The notes under the pieces: model-generated
What the model saw: only the letters and a program-made list of their open reading frames with translations
What the model was told of the DNA's origin: nothing
Database searches by the model: none
Shown: piece after piece, positions 27,277 to 35,755 of the stretch
How positions within the stretch are numbered: the stretch's first letter is position 1
How the letters are laid out: every line of letters begins with the position of its first letter
Translations under genes and position numbers: made by a program
Origin: Pseudomonas sp. WJP1
GTDB taxonomy: Bacteria; Pseudomonadota; Gammaproteobacteria; Pseudomonadales; Pseudomonadaceae
Assembly: GCF_028471945.1 (NCBI RefSeq)
Contig: NZ_CP110128.1
Location: 608,501-672,500, forward strand
Direction of reading: 5' to 3'
Length of the DNA stretch: 64,000 nt

Positions 27277-28979
27277 TGACTCGTCCAGCTCCGGCCATTG
27301 TCATCCTTGGCAATGGCAGCCTCGCAACCGCGCGCAAGATTCAGTCGTTGTATCCAGGGGCGCTGATCCACGGCCTGGCCAAACGGGTGGACGCGGCGGA
27401 CCGTTTTTACCACGAGTTCGGCGTAACCCTGCGTGAGCTCTATCAACAGGACACCCCGATCATCGCCCTGTGCGCGGCCGGAATCGTAATCCGCACCCTG
27501 GCGCCGTTGCTGCTGGAGAAAGGCGCGGAACCGCCAGTGCTGGCGGTAGCAGAAGACGGTAGTGCAGTGGTGCCGCTGCTCGGCGGCCTGGGCGGAGTGA
27601 ACGAGCTGGCACGGGAGATTGCCGGTGCGTTGCAGGTAGCCGCGGCAATCACCACCAGTGGCGAGTTACGTTTCGGTACCTGCCTGCTCAATCCACCCAG
27701 CGGGTATGCGTTAGGCGATCTGGAGCTGGGCAAACGCTTTGTTTCCGATTTGCTGGCCGGTGAATCGGTGCGCATCGAAGGTGCAGCGCCCTGGCTGGCC
27801 CAGGCACAACTGCCGGAAAATCCGCAGGCGCGGCTGACCGTACACGTAGGTCACGCCGAGCGCGAGCCAGCAGACAATGAACTGCTGATCTATCCGAGCA
27901 ATGTTGTGGTTGCAATAGATGCTTCCACGCCCGATTTACCGGAAGCCATCCGCGGCGCATTGCATCGCTGCGCAATAGCCCTGCAATCAGTGGCGTGCCT
28001 GTTGGCCGCTGATTCCGAGATGGCCAACCCGACGCTGCGAAGCGCGGCGCTTGAGCTGAATTTGCCACTGCGATTTACTCCGGGTGGCGGTGCACTGGGC
28101 GAAATGGCGAGCAACGCTATTGGTCAGGCTGTTTCCATTCTGGGCGATGAAGTAATTGCAATCGCAGTGGCCGAGCAACCGCTGCAGGCTTCGCAGATCG
28201 GTCGGGCGCGAGGACGGCTGGCGGTGATCGGGCTCGGCCCGGGAGCTGCCGAACTGATGGTGCCGGCGGTCAAGGCGGAGTTGGCCAGGGCCAACGATGT
28301 GCTGGGTTACGAAACCTATGTGCGCATGGCCGGGCCGTTTCGTGCGGATCAGGTACTGCACTGCACCGACAACCGGGAGGAGATGCAGCGCGCGCGTCAC
28401 GCCTTTGAACTGGCAGCCCAAGGGCGCTCGGTGGTGGTGGTCTCTTCGGGAGATCCAGGCGTGTTCGCCATGGCTGCCGCAGTTCTGGAGGCCTTGCACG
28501 AATCCATTGATGTGACGTGGCATGCCGTCGACCTGGAAATCCTGCCGGGGGTCTCGGCTTCCCTGGCGACGGCAGCCCAGGCCGGTGCACCGTTGGGTCA
28601 TGATTTCTGCGTGCTGTCGCTGTCGGACAACCTCAAGCCTTGGGCCATTATCGAAAAGCGACTCGATCTGGCGGCGCAGGCTGACCTGGCACTGGCGTTC
28701 TACAATCCGATTTCCCGTTCGCGACCCTGGCAATTAGGGCAAGCCCTGGAAATCGTTGCCCGGCATCGAACGCCGCAAACGCCCGTGGTCCTGGGGCGGG
28801 ATGTTGGCCGGCCTGGGCAGACGCTGCGTGTGACGACCCTTGGGCAGTTGACCCCTGATCAGGTCGATATGCGCACCATGGTATTGATCGGCTCCTCCCT
28901 GACTTGTGTGTTTGCGCGCGACGATGGCCGGCAATGGGTGTATACGCCTCGTTGGTATGGTAACAAGCCGGTTTCATGA
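27276..28979 (+). CDS. cobJ: CbiG-CobJ fusion: precorrin-3B C17-methyltransferase with CbiG-like N-terminus
   Basis: The 567-residue protein has two parts. Residues about 1-300 resemble CbiG, the cobalt-precorrin-5A hydrolase (IIALCAAGIVIRTLAPLL, VVPLLGGLGGVNELA, LRFTPGGGALGEMASN). Residues about 312-567 are the CobJ methylase (LAVIGLGPGAAELMVPA, VVVVSSGDPGVFAMAA, LALAFYNPISRSRPWQ). CobJ methylates C17 and contracts the ring after CobG. CbiG opens the delta-lactone in the cobalt-early route, so its presence fits with CbiD here. The ATG at 27276 is chosen over the GTG at 27264. It is the last gene of the plus block, with a strong terminator eight bases after the stop. Confidence 0.93.
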   Translation: MTRPAPAIVILGNGSLATARKIQSLYPGALIHGLAKRVDAADRFYHEFGVTLRELYQQDTPIIALCAAGIVIRTLAPLLLEKGAEPPVLAVAEDGSAVVPLLGGLGGVNELAREIAGALQVAAAITTSGELRFGTCLLNPPSGYALGDLELGKRFVSDLLAGESVRIEGAAPWLAQAQLPENPQARLTVHVGHAEREPADNELLIYPSNVVVAIDASTPDLPEAIRGALHRCAIALQSVACLLAADSEMANPTLRSAALELNLPLRFTPGGGALGEMASNAIGQAVSILGDEVIAIAVAEQPLQASQIGRARGRLAVIGLGPGAAELMVPAVKAELARANDVLGYETYVRMAGPFRADQVLHCTDNREEMQRARHAFELAAQGRSVVVVSSGDPGVFAMAAAVLEALHESIDVTWHAVDLEILPGVSASLATAAQAGAPLGHDFCVLSLSDNLKPWAIIEKRLDLAAQADLALAFYNPISRSRPWQLGQALEIVARHRTPQTPVVLGRDVGRPGQTLRVTTLGQLTPDQVDMRTMVLIGSSLTCVFARDDGRQWVYTPRWYGNKPVS

Positions 28980-28986
28980 TCAACAG

Positions 28987-29012
28987 CGACCTCTCAGTGA
29001 GGTCGTTTTTTT
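28987..29012 (+). terminator. Rho-independent terminator after cobJ
   Basis: Perfect arms CGACCTC (28987-28993) and GAGGTCG (28999-29005) with a five-base loop are followed by seven Ts. It ends the cobGHIJ transcript and separates it from the low-GC cassette. Confidence 0.92.
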
Positions 29013-29074
29013 ATCTTGGATTACTTTCGCGGTTTTATTTGTGTTGAAATTATTAGTATGGAATTGACGTGATA

Positions 29075-29102
29075 TTGATTTGACCGGGAAAGCTTGTATG
29101 TT
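29075..29102 (+). promoter_or_regulatory. Candidate sigma-70 promoter of the unknown two-gene cassette
   Basis: TTGATT (29075-29080) and TATGTT (29097-29102) are separated by 16 bases in an AT-rich gap, 45 bases before the ATG. Other near-matches lie close by, for example TTGACG at 29064, so the exact choice is uncertain. Confidence 0.35.
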
Positions 29103-29146
29103 TTAGGTTTGTTGTCCGCATGGAGCGGTTTTTATAAGGAGATTGT

Positions 29147-29959
29147 ATGAAAGAGCAAAATTTTTCCGGTGTTTTGGATCTTCCATTTGATGAGGAGATG
29201 CAAGATAAGTATTTTGAAAAAGTCAAAGTTCAGTTAGCTGAAATGCCGCCTCGTCCTCGCGCTCGGATGCTGCTGGATGACAATAGCTTGAGTGCAAGTC
29301 GAGGCGCAGGGGGGGTTGATACTTCTGTCGTGGGGCAATCTCTTGTTGTATTTGACGATAAGCTTGGGGAAGACGACAAGCAGGATGCATTGGATAGCCA
29401 GGCTTTTGCTGAGGCCATCCTTCGAAGGATGCCAAAAGGAAGTTCGCAAGAGCAACAGTATGCTGCTTACAACGAGGCATTGTCGGCGATTGGATGGGTG
29501 ACGGAGAGTTACACCCGTAAAACCTATGACTCAAAAAAAACCACGCTGACAATGAATGACGCGATTCTGCAGGTGCTTGAAACCGTTGTCAGCGCAAGCT
29601 CCGGCAACGTATTGGGTATGGTGGCTGCCGGCTTCGATAAGCTCAAGGGCGACAAACCAGCCTTGAAAATTGTCGATACGTCTTCCAAGCGAACGGACCT
29701 TGTCAGCTTCAAGGCAGTGCCATGTATCGTAGCGCCCGGTGGGGGTATGGCGATGGTCATGGGTGCAGTCGATGTTTACAGCAAGAACTTCGACGGCGAT
29801 TACCTGTTCTTTACGTTTAAAACTGAAGGTATTCATCTCTTCCAGTCTGCGGCTATTCGCAAATTCAACAAACGAGCGTTCGGTCGCAAGCGTCAAATGG
29901 TTTATGACTTTATTGACCAGAACGATGACGGTTTGTTTAAGAAGCTGACGGGTATGTGA
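29147..29959 (+). CDS. Unknown protein, first gene of a low-GC two-gene cassette
   Basis: I do not recognise this 270-residue protein. It has an AAGGAG site five bases before the ATG. There is no signal peptide or clear membrane helix. The N-terminal 100 residues are acidic and polar (LPFDEEMQDKYFEKVK, DDKLGEDDKQDALDSQAFAE). A middle helical part (NDAILQVLETVVSASSGNVL) leads into a beta-rich, glycine-containing segment (VAPGGGMAMVMGAVDVYSKN) and a basic C-terminus (RKFNKRAFGRKRQMVYDF). GC content is clearly below that of the neighbours, especially in the first 150 bases, and suggests recent transfer. The next gene follows after 62 bases with a strong ribosome site, and terminators lie on both sides of the pair. 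Confidence 0.75.
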   Translation: MKEQNFSGVLDLPFDEEMQDKYFEKVKVQLAEMPPRPRARMLLDDNSLSASRGAGGVDTSVVGQSLVVFDDKLGEDDKQDALDSQAFAEAILRRMPKGSSQEQQYAAYNEALSAIGWVTESYTRKTYDSKKTTLTMNDAILQVLETVVSASSGNVLGMVAAGFDKLKGDKPALKIVDTSSKRTDLVSFKAVPCIVAPGGGMAMVMGAVDVYSKNFDGDYLFFTFKTEGIHLFQSAAIRKFNKRAFGRKRQMVYDFIDQNDDGLFKKLTGM

Positions 29960-30021
29960 GGCTGAAAGCTTGAATGTTCAAGGTGGTGTTGCTTCTTTGG
30001 GTATTCAACGGGAGGAGTAAG

Positions 30022-30669
30022 ATGTCTGCGTTGAGTAACGCTGTTGTGGTGGGCAGTTGTCTCGTGTCCTTTTCCCAGTCAGTGCGTTTTCAGGATCAAC
30101 AGGATATACAGGATTGTCTGTTGTACGCAGAGCTCGCGGCCAATGACAAGTATCCAGAACAGGTGTCGGAAAAAGTCTGGTTCGATTATTATCAAGGACG
30201 GTTATTGAAAGCGGGCTTCACACTCAGGGTAATCGTACCCTCCACTCCGTTTCGGGCATCGAATGCCGATCAACTGCTGAGCATTAATCACACCGTCGTG
30301 GGTAAATTGGGTTATGAGCGATTGGGACAACTGATCGATGATACTTACCGAGCTCTGAAACTGGACAACATCGCCTGGGAATTCTTCCAGGGGAATGTTG
30401 CGCGCGATGGCCTGGGGATCCTCAAGACTGCACCTTGCGAGCGTCTTGACTCTGGAGAGACCGTGGTGTGTCTTTTCGGTATTCGCTACAGCACGGTTGT
30501 CATAAAGCCGGAGTTGTTCTGGACTGATTCGGGAAAGGAGGTGGTCGTCATCCCGGATGGTGGTGTCTTCGCATTTGATCGTGTGCAATTTCTGCAGTAT
30601 CGCGCCAGGGTGCACGAAAAAATTGATGCGTATTCCGACAAGGCGCTCGTTCGTAAACTGAAGCTGTGA
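30022..30669 (+). CDS. Unknown protein, second gene of the low-GC cassette
   Basis: This 215-residue protein is also unrecognised. The frame opens at 29974, but GGAGGAG at 30011-30017 marks the ATG at 30022 as the start. The protein looks globular and soluble with mixed alpha/beta content: VWFDYYQGRLLKAGF, NIAWEFFQGNVARDGLG, GETVVCLFGIRYSTVVIKPE and VVVIPDGGVFAFDRVQFLQY. Two Cys lie close to hydrophobic strands near the N-terminus. It has no evident catalytic motif. Tight pairing with the upstream gene suggests that the two products work together, for example as a complex or as effector and partner; that is inference. Confidence 0.75.
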   Translation: MSALSNAVVVGSCLVSFSQSVRFQDQQDIQDCLLYAELAANDKYPEQVSEKVWFDYYQGRLLKAGFTLRVIVPSTPFRASNADQLLSINHTVVGKLGYERLGQLIDDTYRALKLDNIAWEFFQGNVARDGLGILKTAPCERLDSGETVVCLFGIRYSTVVIKPELFWTDSGKEVVVIPDGGVFAFDRVQFLQYRARVHEKIDAYSDKALVRKLKL

Positions 30670-30690
30670 ATGACTACACCACACTGCACA

Positions 30691-30728
30691 AAGACAGGGC
30701 TTGCCTGCAGCAAGGCCCTGTCTTTTTT
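30691..30728 (+). terminator. Rho-independent terminator after the unknown cassette
   Basis: AGACAGGG and CCCTGTCT arms (30692-30699, 30716-30723), extended inward by TTGC / GCAA, are followed by a run of Ts to 30728. It closes the plus-strand cassette and lies nine bases from the convergent MarC gene end. Confidence 0.9.
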
Positions 30729-30736
30729 AGGGCAGG

Positions 30737-31333
30737 TCAGTTTACGAGATAGCCTCTCACCCCGGTAAAGATGATTTGCGCAGCCAGCGCGCACACAAAC
30801 AACCCCATCAATCGGCTCACAATCTGCAGCCCCTGGTCGCCCAGGATTCTCTCGATGCGATTCGACAGGTAAAGCACCACGCCGACGGTGAAACTGGCCA
30901 GGGCGATGCTGACGATTGCAGTAAGCTTGTCGTCCCAGTGCGGCTGGCTCACGCCCATCACCAGCAGGGCGCCAATGGTGCCGGGCCCTACGGTCAGCGG
31001 GATGGTCAAGGGGACGATGGTCACGTCCTGCTGCACATTATCGGTCTGCACCGCCGACTTGCCCTGCGCCATACCCAGCGCGGAGATGAACAGCACGCTG
31101 CCGGCGCCGATGCGGAAGGCGTCCACGGTGATGCCGAAGACGCTGAAAATCACCCGCCCGAACAGGTACAGCAAGACGCTGGAGACCAGGGTGGCAATGG
31201 CCACTTTCCACGCCAGTCGACGTTGTTCCTTTCGCGAATAACCGCGGGTCAGGCTGATGAAACAGGACAACACGAAGAACGGGCTATAGAGCACCAGCAT
31301 CTTCAGGTAAACGCTGAACAACACGTGGAGCAT
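30737..31333 (-). CDS. MarC-family integral membrane protein
   Basis: The 198-residue inner-membrane protein has six predicted helices and the MarC/UPF0056 pattern: NPxG-like region replaced by SPFFVLSCF, VPLTIPLTVGPGTIGALLV, and a C-terminal GLFVCALAAQIIFTGVRGYL. Its function is unknown in spite of the name; MarC was once wrongly linked to multiple antibiotic resistance. It lies downstream of retS on the same strand, as PA4857-type genes do in PAO1 order, separated by 64 bases. Confidence 0.88.
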   Translation of the reverse strand: MLHVLFSVYLKMLVLYSPFFVLSCFISLTRGYSRKEQRRLAWKVAIATLVSSVLLYLFGRVIFSVFGITVDAFRIGAGSVLFISALGMAQGKSAVQTDNVQQDVTIVPLTIPLTVGPGTIGALLVMGVSQPHWDDKLTAIVSIALASFTVGVVLYLSNRIERILGDQGLQIVSRLMGLFVCALAAQIIFTGVRGYLVN

Positions 31334-31397
31334 GGGGCAGGCTCACTGGTGAGGGAAGTCGAGGGGGAGTCTAACAGGCGCCGCGGGGTCTGTCGGC

Positions 31398-34175
31398 TCA
31401 GGACGTTGGCGTCGTAGCGCGGTTCTGCTGATCGCGCTGTGCAACCCAGTGTTCGATCAATTCGCGCAACTGCGAGAGCTCGACCGGTTTGGCCATGTGC
31501 CCATCCATGCCAGCCTGGCGTGCCCGCTCCTTATGCTCGGCGAGGATGTGCGCGGTCAACGCCACCACCGGGGTGCGAGTGCGCTGATTGCCGACTTCCC
31601 AGGCACGCAGCTGCTGGGTCGCCGAAAAGCCGTCGAGGATCGGCATTTCGCAGTCCATAAGCACCAGGTCGTAGCGATACGCCTTCATTGCCACCAAGGC
31701 TTCTTCGCCATTGCTGGCAGTGTCTGGTTGCAGATTGAGCTTGCCCAGCATGCCGCGGATGACCTTGGTCGAAATGCTGTTGTCCTCGGCCACCAGAATG
31801 CGGAAATCGCTGGGAACCTTGACCGGCAGGGGTGGGCCGGGTGGCAGGTGCTGCGGCACCGCCAGCCCTTTGTTGCGCTGGGTCAGTTCGTCGGCCAGGG
31901 TGGTCTTGAGGGTATAGCCGGCCACCGGTTTGGCAAGGATGCGCTTGATTCCCGAGTTGCGCGCGATGATCTTGCTCGGCGCATTGCTGATGCCGGTCAG
32001 CATGATCAGCAGGATGTCGTGGTTCAGGCTCGGGTCTTCCTTGATCTTGGCGGCCAGTTGCATGCCGGTCATGCCGGGCATGTTCTGGTCCAGCAGGACC
32101 ACATCGAAGTAGTCACGCAGGTGCGCCTTGGTGCGCAACAGCGCCAGGGCCTCCTTGCCCGAGGGCACCGCGCTCACGTTCAGGCCCCAGGCGCTGCACT
32201 GCTGCACCAGCACCTTGCGGCACGTGTCGTTGTCATCCACCACCAACACCCGTGCACCCTGCAGCGGGCTATCGAGGTCGCAGGTTGGATGCTCGAGGCG
32301 GTCCGGGTCCAGCGGCAAGGTCAGCCACAAGGTGCTGCCCTGGTTGTTGCCACTCTTGATCCCGAATTCACCATGCATCAGGCGGATCAGCTGACGGGCG
32401 ATCACCAGCCCCAGATTACCGCCCAGGTGGTTGGTCGAGAGGAAATGCTTGCTGTGCAGTTCGGCGTGCATCAGCGCGTCGCGCTCTTCGGCATCCATCG
32501 GTTCGCCGCTGTCCTGCACAGCGATGCGCAAGCGAGGATGGCTGCTGCGTTCGTCGAGGGCGACGACGATCAGGATCTCGCCTTCGTCGGTTTTCTTCAG
32601 GGCGTTTTCCAGCAGGCTCAGCAAGGTCTGGCGCAGGCGCGTCGGGTCACCGCTGATCACGCGCGGAACTTGTGGCTGAATGAAGCTGATCAGCTCGACG
32701 TTCTGCTGCTCGGCCTTGGCGCGGAAGATGCTCAGGCAGTCTTCGATCAGTGCGTTGAGGTCGAACTGCACATCGTCCAGTTCGATCTGTCCGGACTCGA
32801 GTTTGGAGATGTCGAGAATCTCGTTGATCAATGTCAGCAGTTCGTTGCCTGCGCTGTGGATGGTCTGCACATAGTCGCGCTGCTTGACCGACAGCGGCGT
32901 GCCCAGCAACAACTCGGTCATGCCCAGTACGCCGTTCATCGGGGTGCGGATCTCATGGCTGATCTTTGCCAGGAACTCGGCCTTGGCATTGATCTCGGCG
33001 TTGCTGGCCGCGAGGTCACGACTGATGCTGAAACGGGCTTCGGTGATGCTGCGCTGGCGTTCGCTCAGGGCAATGCTCATCAACAGGCCACTGATGCAGA
33101 TGAACGCCAGCAGGGTGGTGATCAGGTCATGGGGTTCGATCAGGGTCAGCCCCAGCAAGGCGGGCAGGATGATCAGGGTGCCAAGGTTGAACACCACCAT
33201 GGCCGCCACGAACAGCCGCGCCGGGCGATAACCTTTTTGCCAGTGATAGGTGCTGACGAACAACATGCTCAGGCCTGCCAGGGCGACCAGTGCATAGGTG
33301 ATGATGTTGAGCGGCAGCGTGTTGACGAACAGCAGCAGCAGGCTGCAGATCATGATGAACAGGATGTCGCCCACGATCAGCTTGTTCAGCGGATGCGGTC
33401 CCAGGGGCTTGAAGAAGCGGTAGGCAAATATCAGCCCGCTGGGGGCCGTCAGCAGCAGGGCGATATAGGCGCCGGGCGTCTGCACGGCCTGCCAGTCCGG
33501 GATCCAGGGGCCCGCCAGGTTCAACAACAGCACCAGGCTGAGCATCAACAAGGCTTCGCACACCGCCAGCCAGACACTGCTGGTCGAGCGGGTATAGGCG
33601 TAGCGGATGAGGTTGTGCAGGATCAGCATGCAAATGCAGCCCAGCAGCAGTCCGTAGATCAGCGTCTGGTTCTGGTTGGCCGCGGTGACGACCGCCGATT
33701 GCAAGGTGATGTAGGGTCGCAACTGGTGTTCGGAAACCAGTCGCAGGTAGACGTCCAGGGTCTTGTCGCTTTGCGGCAGCGGCAGCATGAAGTCGCTGCT
33801 GGGCAAAGGCCGGTCCGCGAGGGGTTGTTCATTGCCTGTCTGTGACTGGTCGATCAGCTTGTCGCCGTCCAGTACATACATGTTGAAGTGCAAGAGATCG
33901 GGCGCGAACACCCGCAGCAATTGTTCGTGTTTGCCCGGTGCGAGCCGGAAACGCAGCCATAGCGCACCGTCGGGCTCGGCCGCCGTGAGGTGGTCGAGTT
34001 CGATGGGGCTGAATTGGTTGGTGTAGCGGGCGGAGCGGATGTCGCTCAGCTGCAGGTCACCCTGTTCGTCGAGCAATACTGCCCAGCCACTGCCTTGCGC
34101 GGCCTGGGCCGGGAGCATGCAGAGCAAGGTCAGCAACGTGACGGTTAGACTTATGGCAATCCTGAGCCAGCGCAC
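31398..34175 (-). CDS. retS: Hybrid sensor kinase RetS (7TMR-DISM, HisKA, HATPase, two receivers)
   Basis: The 925-residue protein has a signal peptide, a periplasmic DISMED2-like domain (about 30-185), seven membrane helices (about 190-390), a HisKA domain with His407 in ISHEIRTPMNG, an ATPase domain, and two receivers with Asp696 and Asp841. RetS binds and inhibits GacS and so controls the RsmA/small-RNA switch between acute and biofilm life. The identity rests on domain order and on its place next to purD-purH, as in PAO1. The G1 box of the ATPase reads DSGEPM, not DxGxG, so ATP binding may be weak. The start is a GTG at 34175 with AAGGGA eight bases before it. Confidence 0.88.
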   Translation of the reverse strand: MRWLRIAISLTVTLLTLLCMLPAQAAQGSGWAVLLDEQGDLQLSDIRSARYTNQFSPIELDHLTAAEPDGALWLRFRLAPGKHEQLLRVFAPDLLHFNMYVLDGDKLIDQSQTGNEQPLADRPLPSSDFMLPLPQSDKTLDVYLRLVSEHQLRPYITLQSAVVTAANQNQTLIYGLLLGCICMLILHNLIRYAYTRSTSSVWLAVCEALLMLSLVLLLNLAGPWIPDWQAVQTPGAYIALLLTAPSGLIFAYRFFKPLGPHPLNKLIVGDILFIMICSLLLLFVNTLPLNIITYALVALAGLSMLFVSTYHWQKGYRPARLFVAAMVVFNLGTLIILPALLGLTLIEPHDLITTLLAFICISGLLMSIALSERQRSITEARFSISRDLAASNAEINAKAEFLAKISHEIRTPMNGVLGMTELLLGTPLSVKQRDYVQTIHSAGNELLTLINEILDISKLESGQIELDDVQFDLNALIEDCLSIFRAKAEQQNVELISFIQPQVPRVISGDPTRLRQTLLSLLENALKKTDEGEILIVVALDERSSHPRLRIAVQDSGEPMDAEERDALMHAELHSKHFLSTNHLGGNLGLVIARQLIRLMHGEFGIKSGNNQGSTLWLTLPLDPDRLEHPTCDLDSPLQGARVLVVDDNDTCRKVLVQQCSAWGLNVSAVPSGKEALALLRTKAHLRDYFDVVLLDQNMPGMTGMQLAAKIKEDPSLNHDILLIMLTGISNAPSKIIARNSGIKRILAKPVAGYTLKTTLADELTQRNKGLAVPQHLPPGPPLPVKVPSDFRILVAEDNSISTKVIRGMLGKLNLQPDTASNGEEALVAMKAYRYDLVLMDCEMPILDGFSATQQLRAWEVGNQRTRTPVVALTAHILAEHKERARQAGMDGHMAKPVELSQLRELIEHWVAQRDQQNRATTPTS

Positions 34176-34273
34176 GGCGAAATCCCTTCGTAGGTTAATG
34201 CCAGAATATAACTATGCGCGGCGCCGGAATAGCCAGGCAAGGGTCGCAAGCCCCTGCCTGTCGAATTGTTGCC

Positions 34274-35566
34274 TTATTCCTGTTCGCCGCGCTCGCGGGC
34301 AATGGCACGGTAGCCAATGTCCTTGCGATAGAAACAGCCTTCCCAATCGATGCTGGCCGCCAGTTTGTAAGCCTGCTGTTGGGCCGCATCGACGCTGACA
34401 CCCATGGCTGTGGCGCAAAGCACCCGGCCACCGGCGGTCACGACTTGACCGTCCTTGAGCGCGGTGCCGGCGTGAAAGACCTTGCCGTCGAGTGCCGACG
34501 CTGCATCCAGGCCATTGATGGCCACACCCTTGGCGTAGTCACCAGGATAGCCGCCTGCCGCCAGGACGATGCCGACGCTCGGACGTGGATCCCATTGCGC
34601 TTCGACCTTGTCCAGCGCCTGCGCCAGGGCAGCTTCGACCAGCAGGACCAGGCTCGACTGCAAGCGCAGCATGACAGGCTGGGTTTCCGGGTCACCGAAA
34701 CGGCAGTTGAATTCGATGACTTTCGGGTTGCCGGCCTTGTCGATCATCAGGCCCGCATACAGGAAGCCCGTGTAGACATTGCCTTCCTCGGCCATGCCGC
34801 GCACGGTCGGCCAGATCACCAGGTCCATCACGCGCTGGTGTACTTCGCTGGTCACCACCGGGGCAGGGGAGTAGGCACCCATGCCGCCCGTGTTCGGGCC
34901 GGTGTCGCCGTCGCCGACGCGCTTGTGGTCCTGGCTGGTGGCCATCGGCAGGACGTTCTTGCCGTCGACCATGACGATGAAGCTCGCTTCTTCGCCGTCG
35001 AGGAATTCTTCGATCACTACCCGCGAGCCGGCGTCGCCGAAGGCATTGCCTGCCAGCATGTCACGTACGGCGTCTTCGGCTTCGGCCAGGGTCATGGCAA
35101 CGATCACGCCTTTGCCGGCGGCCAGGCCATCGGCCTTGATCACGATCGGTGCGCCTTTTTCACGCAGATAAGCCAGGGCTGGCTCGATCTCGGTGAAGTT
35201 CTGGTAGTCGGCGGTCGGGATCTTGTGGCGAGCCAGGAAGTCCTTGGTGAACGCTTTCGAACCTTCAAGCTGCGCAGCGCCGGCGGTCGGACCAAAGCAG
35301 TCCAGGCCACGGGAGCGGAACAGGTCGACCACACCGGCGACCAGCGGCACTTCCGGGCCGACGATGGTCAGGGAAACGTTTTTCTCGGCGAAGTCCGCGA
35401 GTTGCTCAAGGGCCAGCACGCCGATGGCGACGTTCTCGCATTTGGCTTCGATGGCGGTGCCGGCGTTGCCGGGTGCCACGAACACTTTCTGCACGCGCGG
35501 ATCCTGGGCTACTTTCCAGGCCAGGGCGTGTTCACGGCCACCGCTGCCAATGATCAAAACATTCAT
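34274..35566 (-). CDS. purD: Phosphoribosylamine-glycine ligase PurD
   Basis: The 430-residue ATP-grasp enzyme makes glycinamide ribonucleotide, the second step of purine synthesis. MNVLIIGSGGREHALAWK, ATP-grasp segments IVIKADGLAAGKGVIVA and DHKRVGDGDTGPNTGGMGAY, and EFNCRFGDPETQ are all intact. It follows purH by 189 bases, with a long inverted repeat between them. The next gene downstream is retS, 98 bases on. Confidence 0.97.
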   Translation of the reverse strand: MNVLIIGSGGREHALAWKVAQDPRVQKVFVAPGNAGTAIEAKCENVAIGVLALEQLADFAEKNVSLTIVGPEVPLVAGVVDLFRSRGLDCFGPTAGAAQLEGSKAFTKDFLARHKIPTADYQNFTEIEPALAYLREKGAPIVIKADGLAAGKGVIVAMTLAEAEDAVRDMLAGNAFGDAGSRVVIEEFLDGEEASFIVMVDGKNVLPMATSQDHKRVGDGDTGPNTGGMGAYSPAPVVTSEVHQRVMDLVIWPTVRGMAEEGNVYTGFLYAGLMIDKAGNPKVIEFNCRFGDPETQPVMLRLQSSLVLLVEAALAQALDKVEAQWDPRPSVGIVLAAGGYPGDYAKGVAINGLDAASALDGKVFHAGTALKDGQVVTAGGRVLCATAMGVSVDAAQQQAYKLAASIDWEGCFYRKDIGYRAIARERGEQE

Positions 35567-35636
35567 TTCAAAAACCTCGGATGACGCTAATTCTGTTTTA
35601 GAACCTAAAGCGCTTTACGCTGTAGGAGGTCGCAAT

Positions 35637-35737
35637 GAAGCCGGTAGATGCAAGGCGGAGGCTACCTTGATGAGCGGTGTTGCCTTTTGGCAATGAGCAT
35701 CATCAAGGTAGCCTCCAACGCAGCAGATGCCGGTTTC
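35637..35737. repeat. Long imperfect stem-loop between purH and purD
   Basis: Perfect 17-bp arms lie at 35657-35673 and 35700-35716 (core GGAGGCTACCTTGATG). Outside them a second, imperfect pair (GAAGCCGGTAGATGC at 35637-35651 against GCAGATGCCGGTTTC at 35723-35737) extends the stem, and TTGCC/GGCAA closes the loop inside. The whole can fold as one hairpin of about 100 bases. It is probably an intergenic repeat element; a role in attenuating purD is possible. Confidence 0.85.
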
Positions 35738-35755
35738 AGTGCGGCCGTTGTCTGA

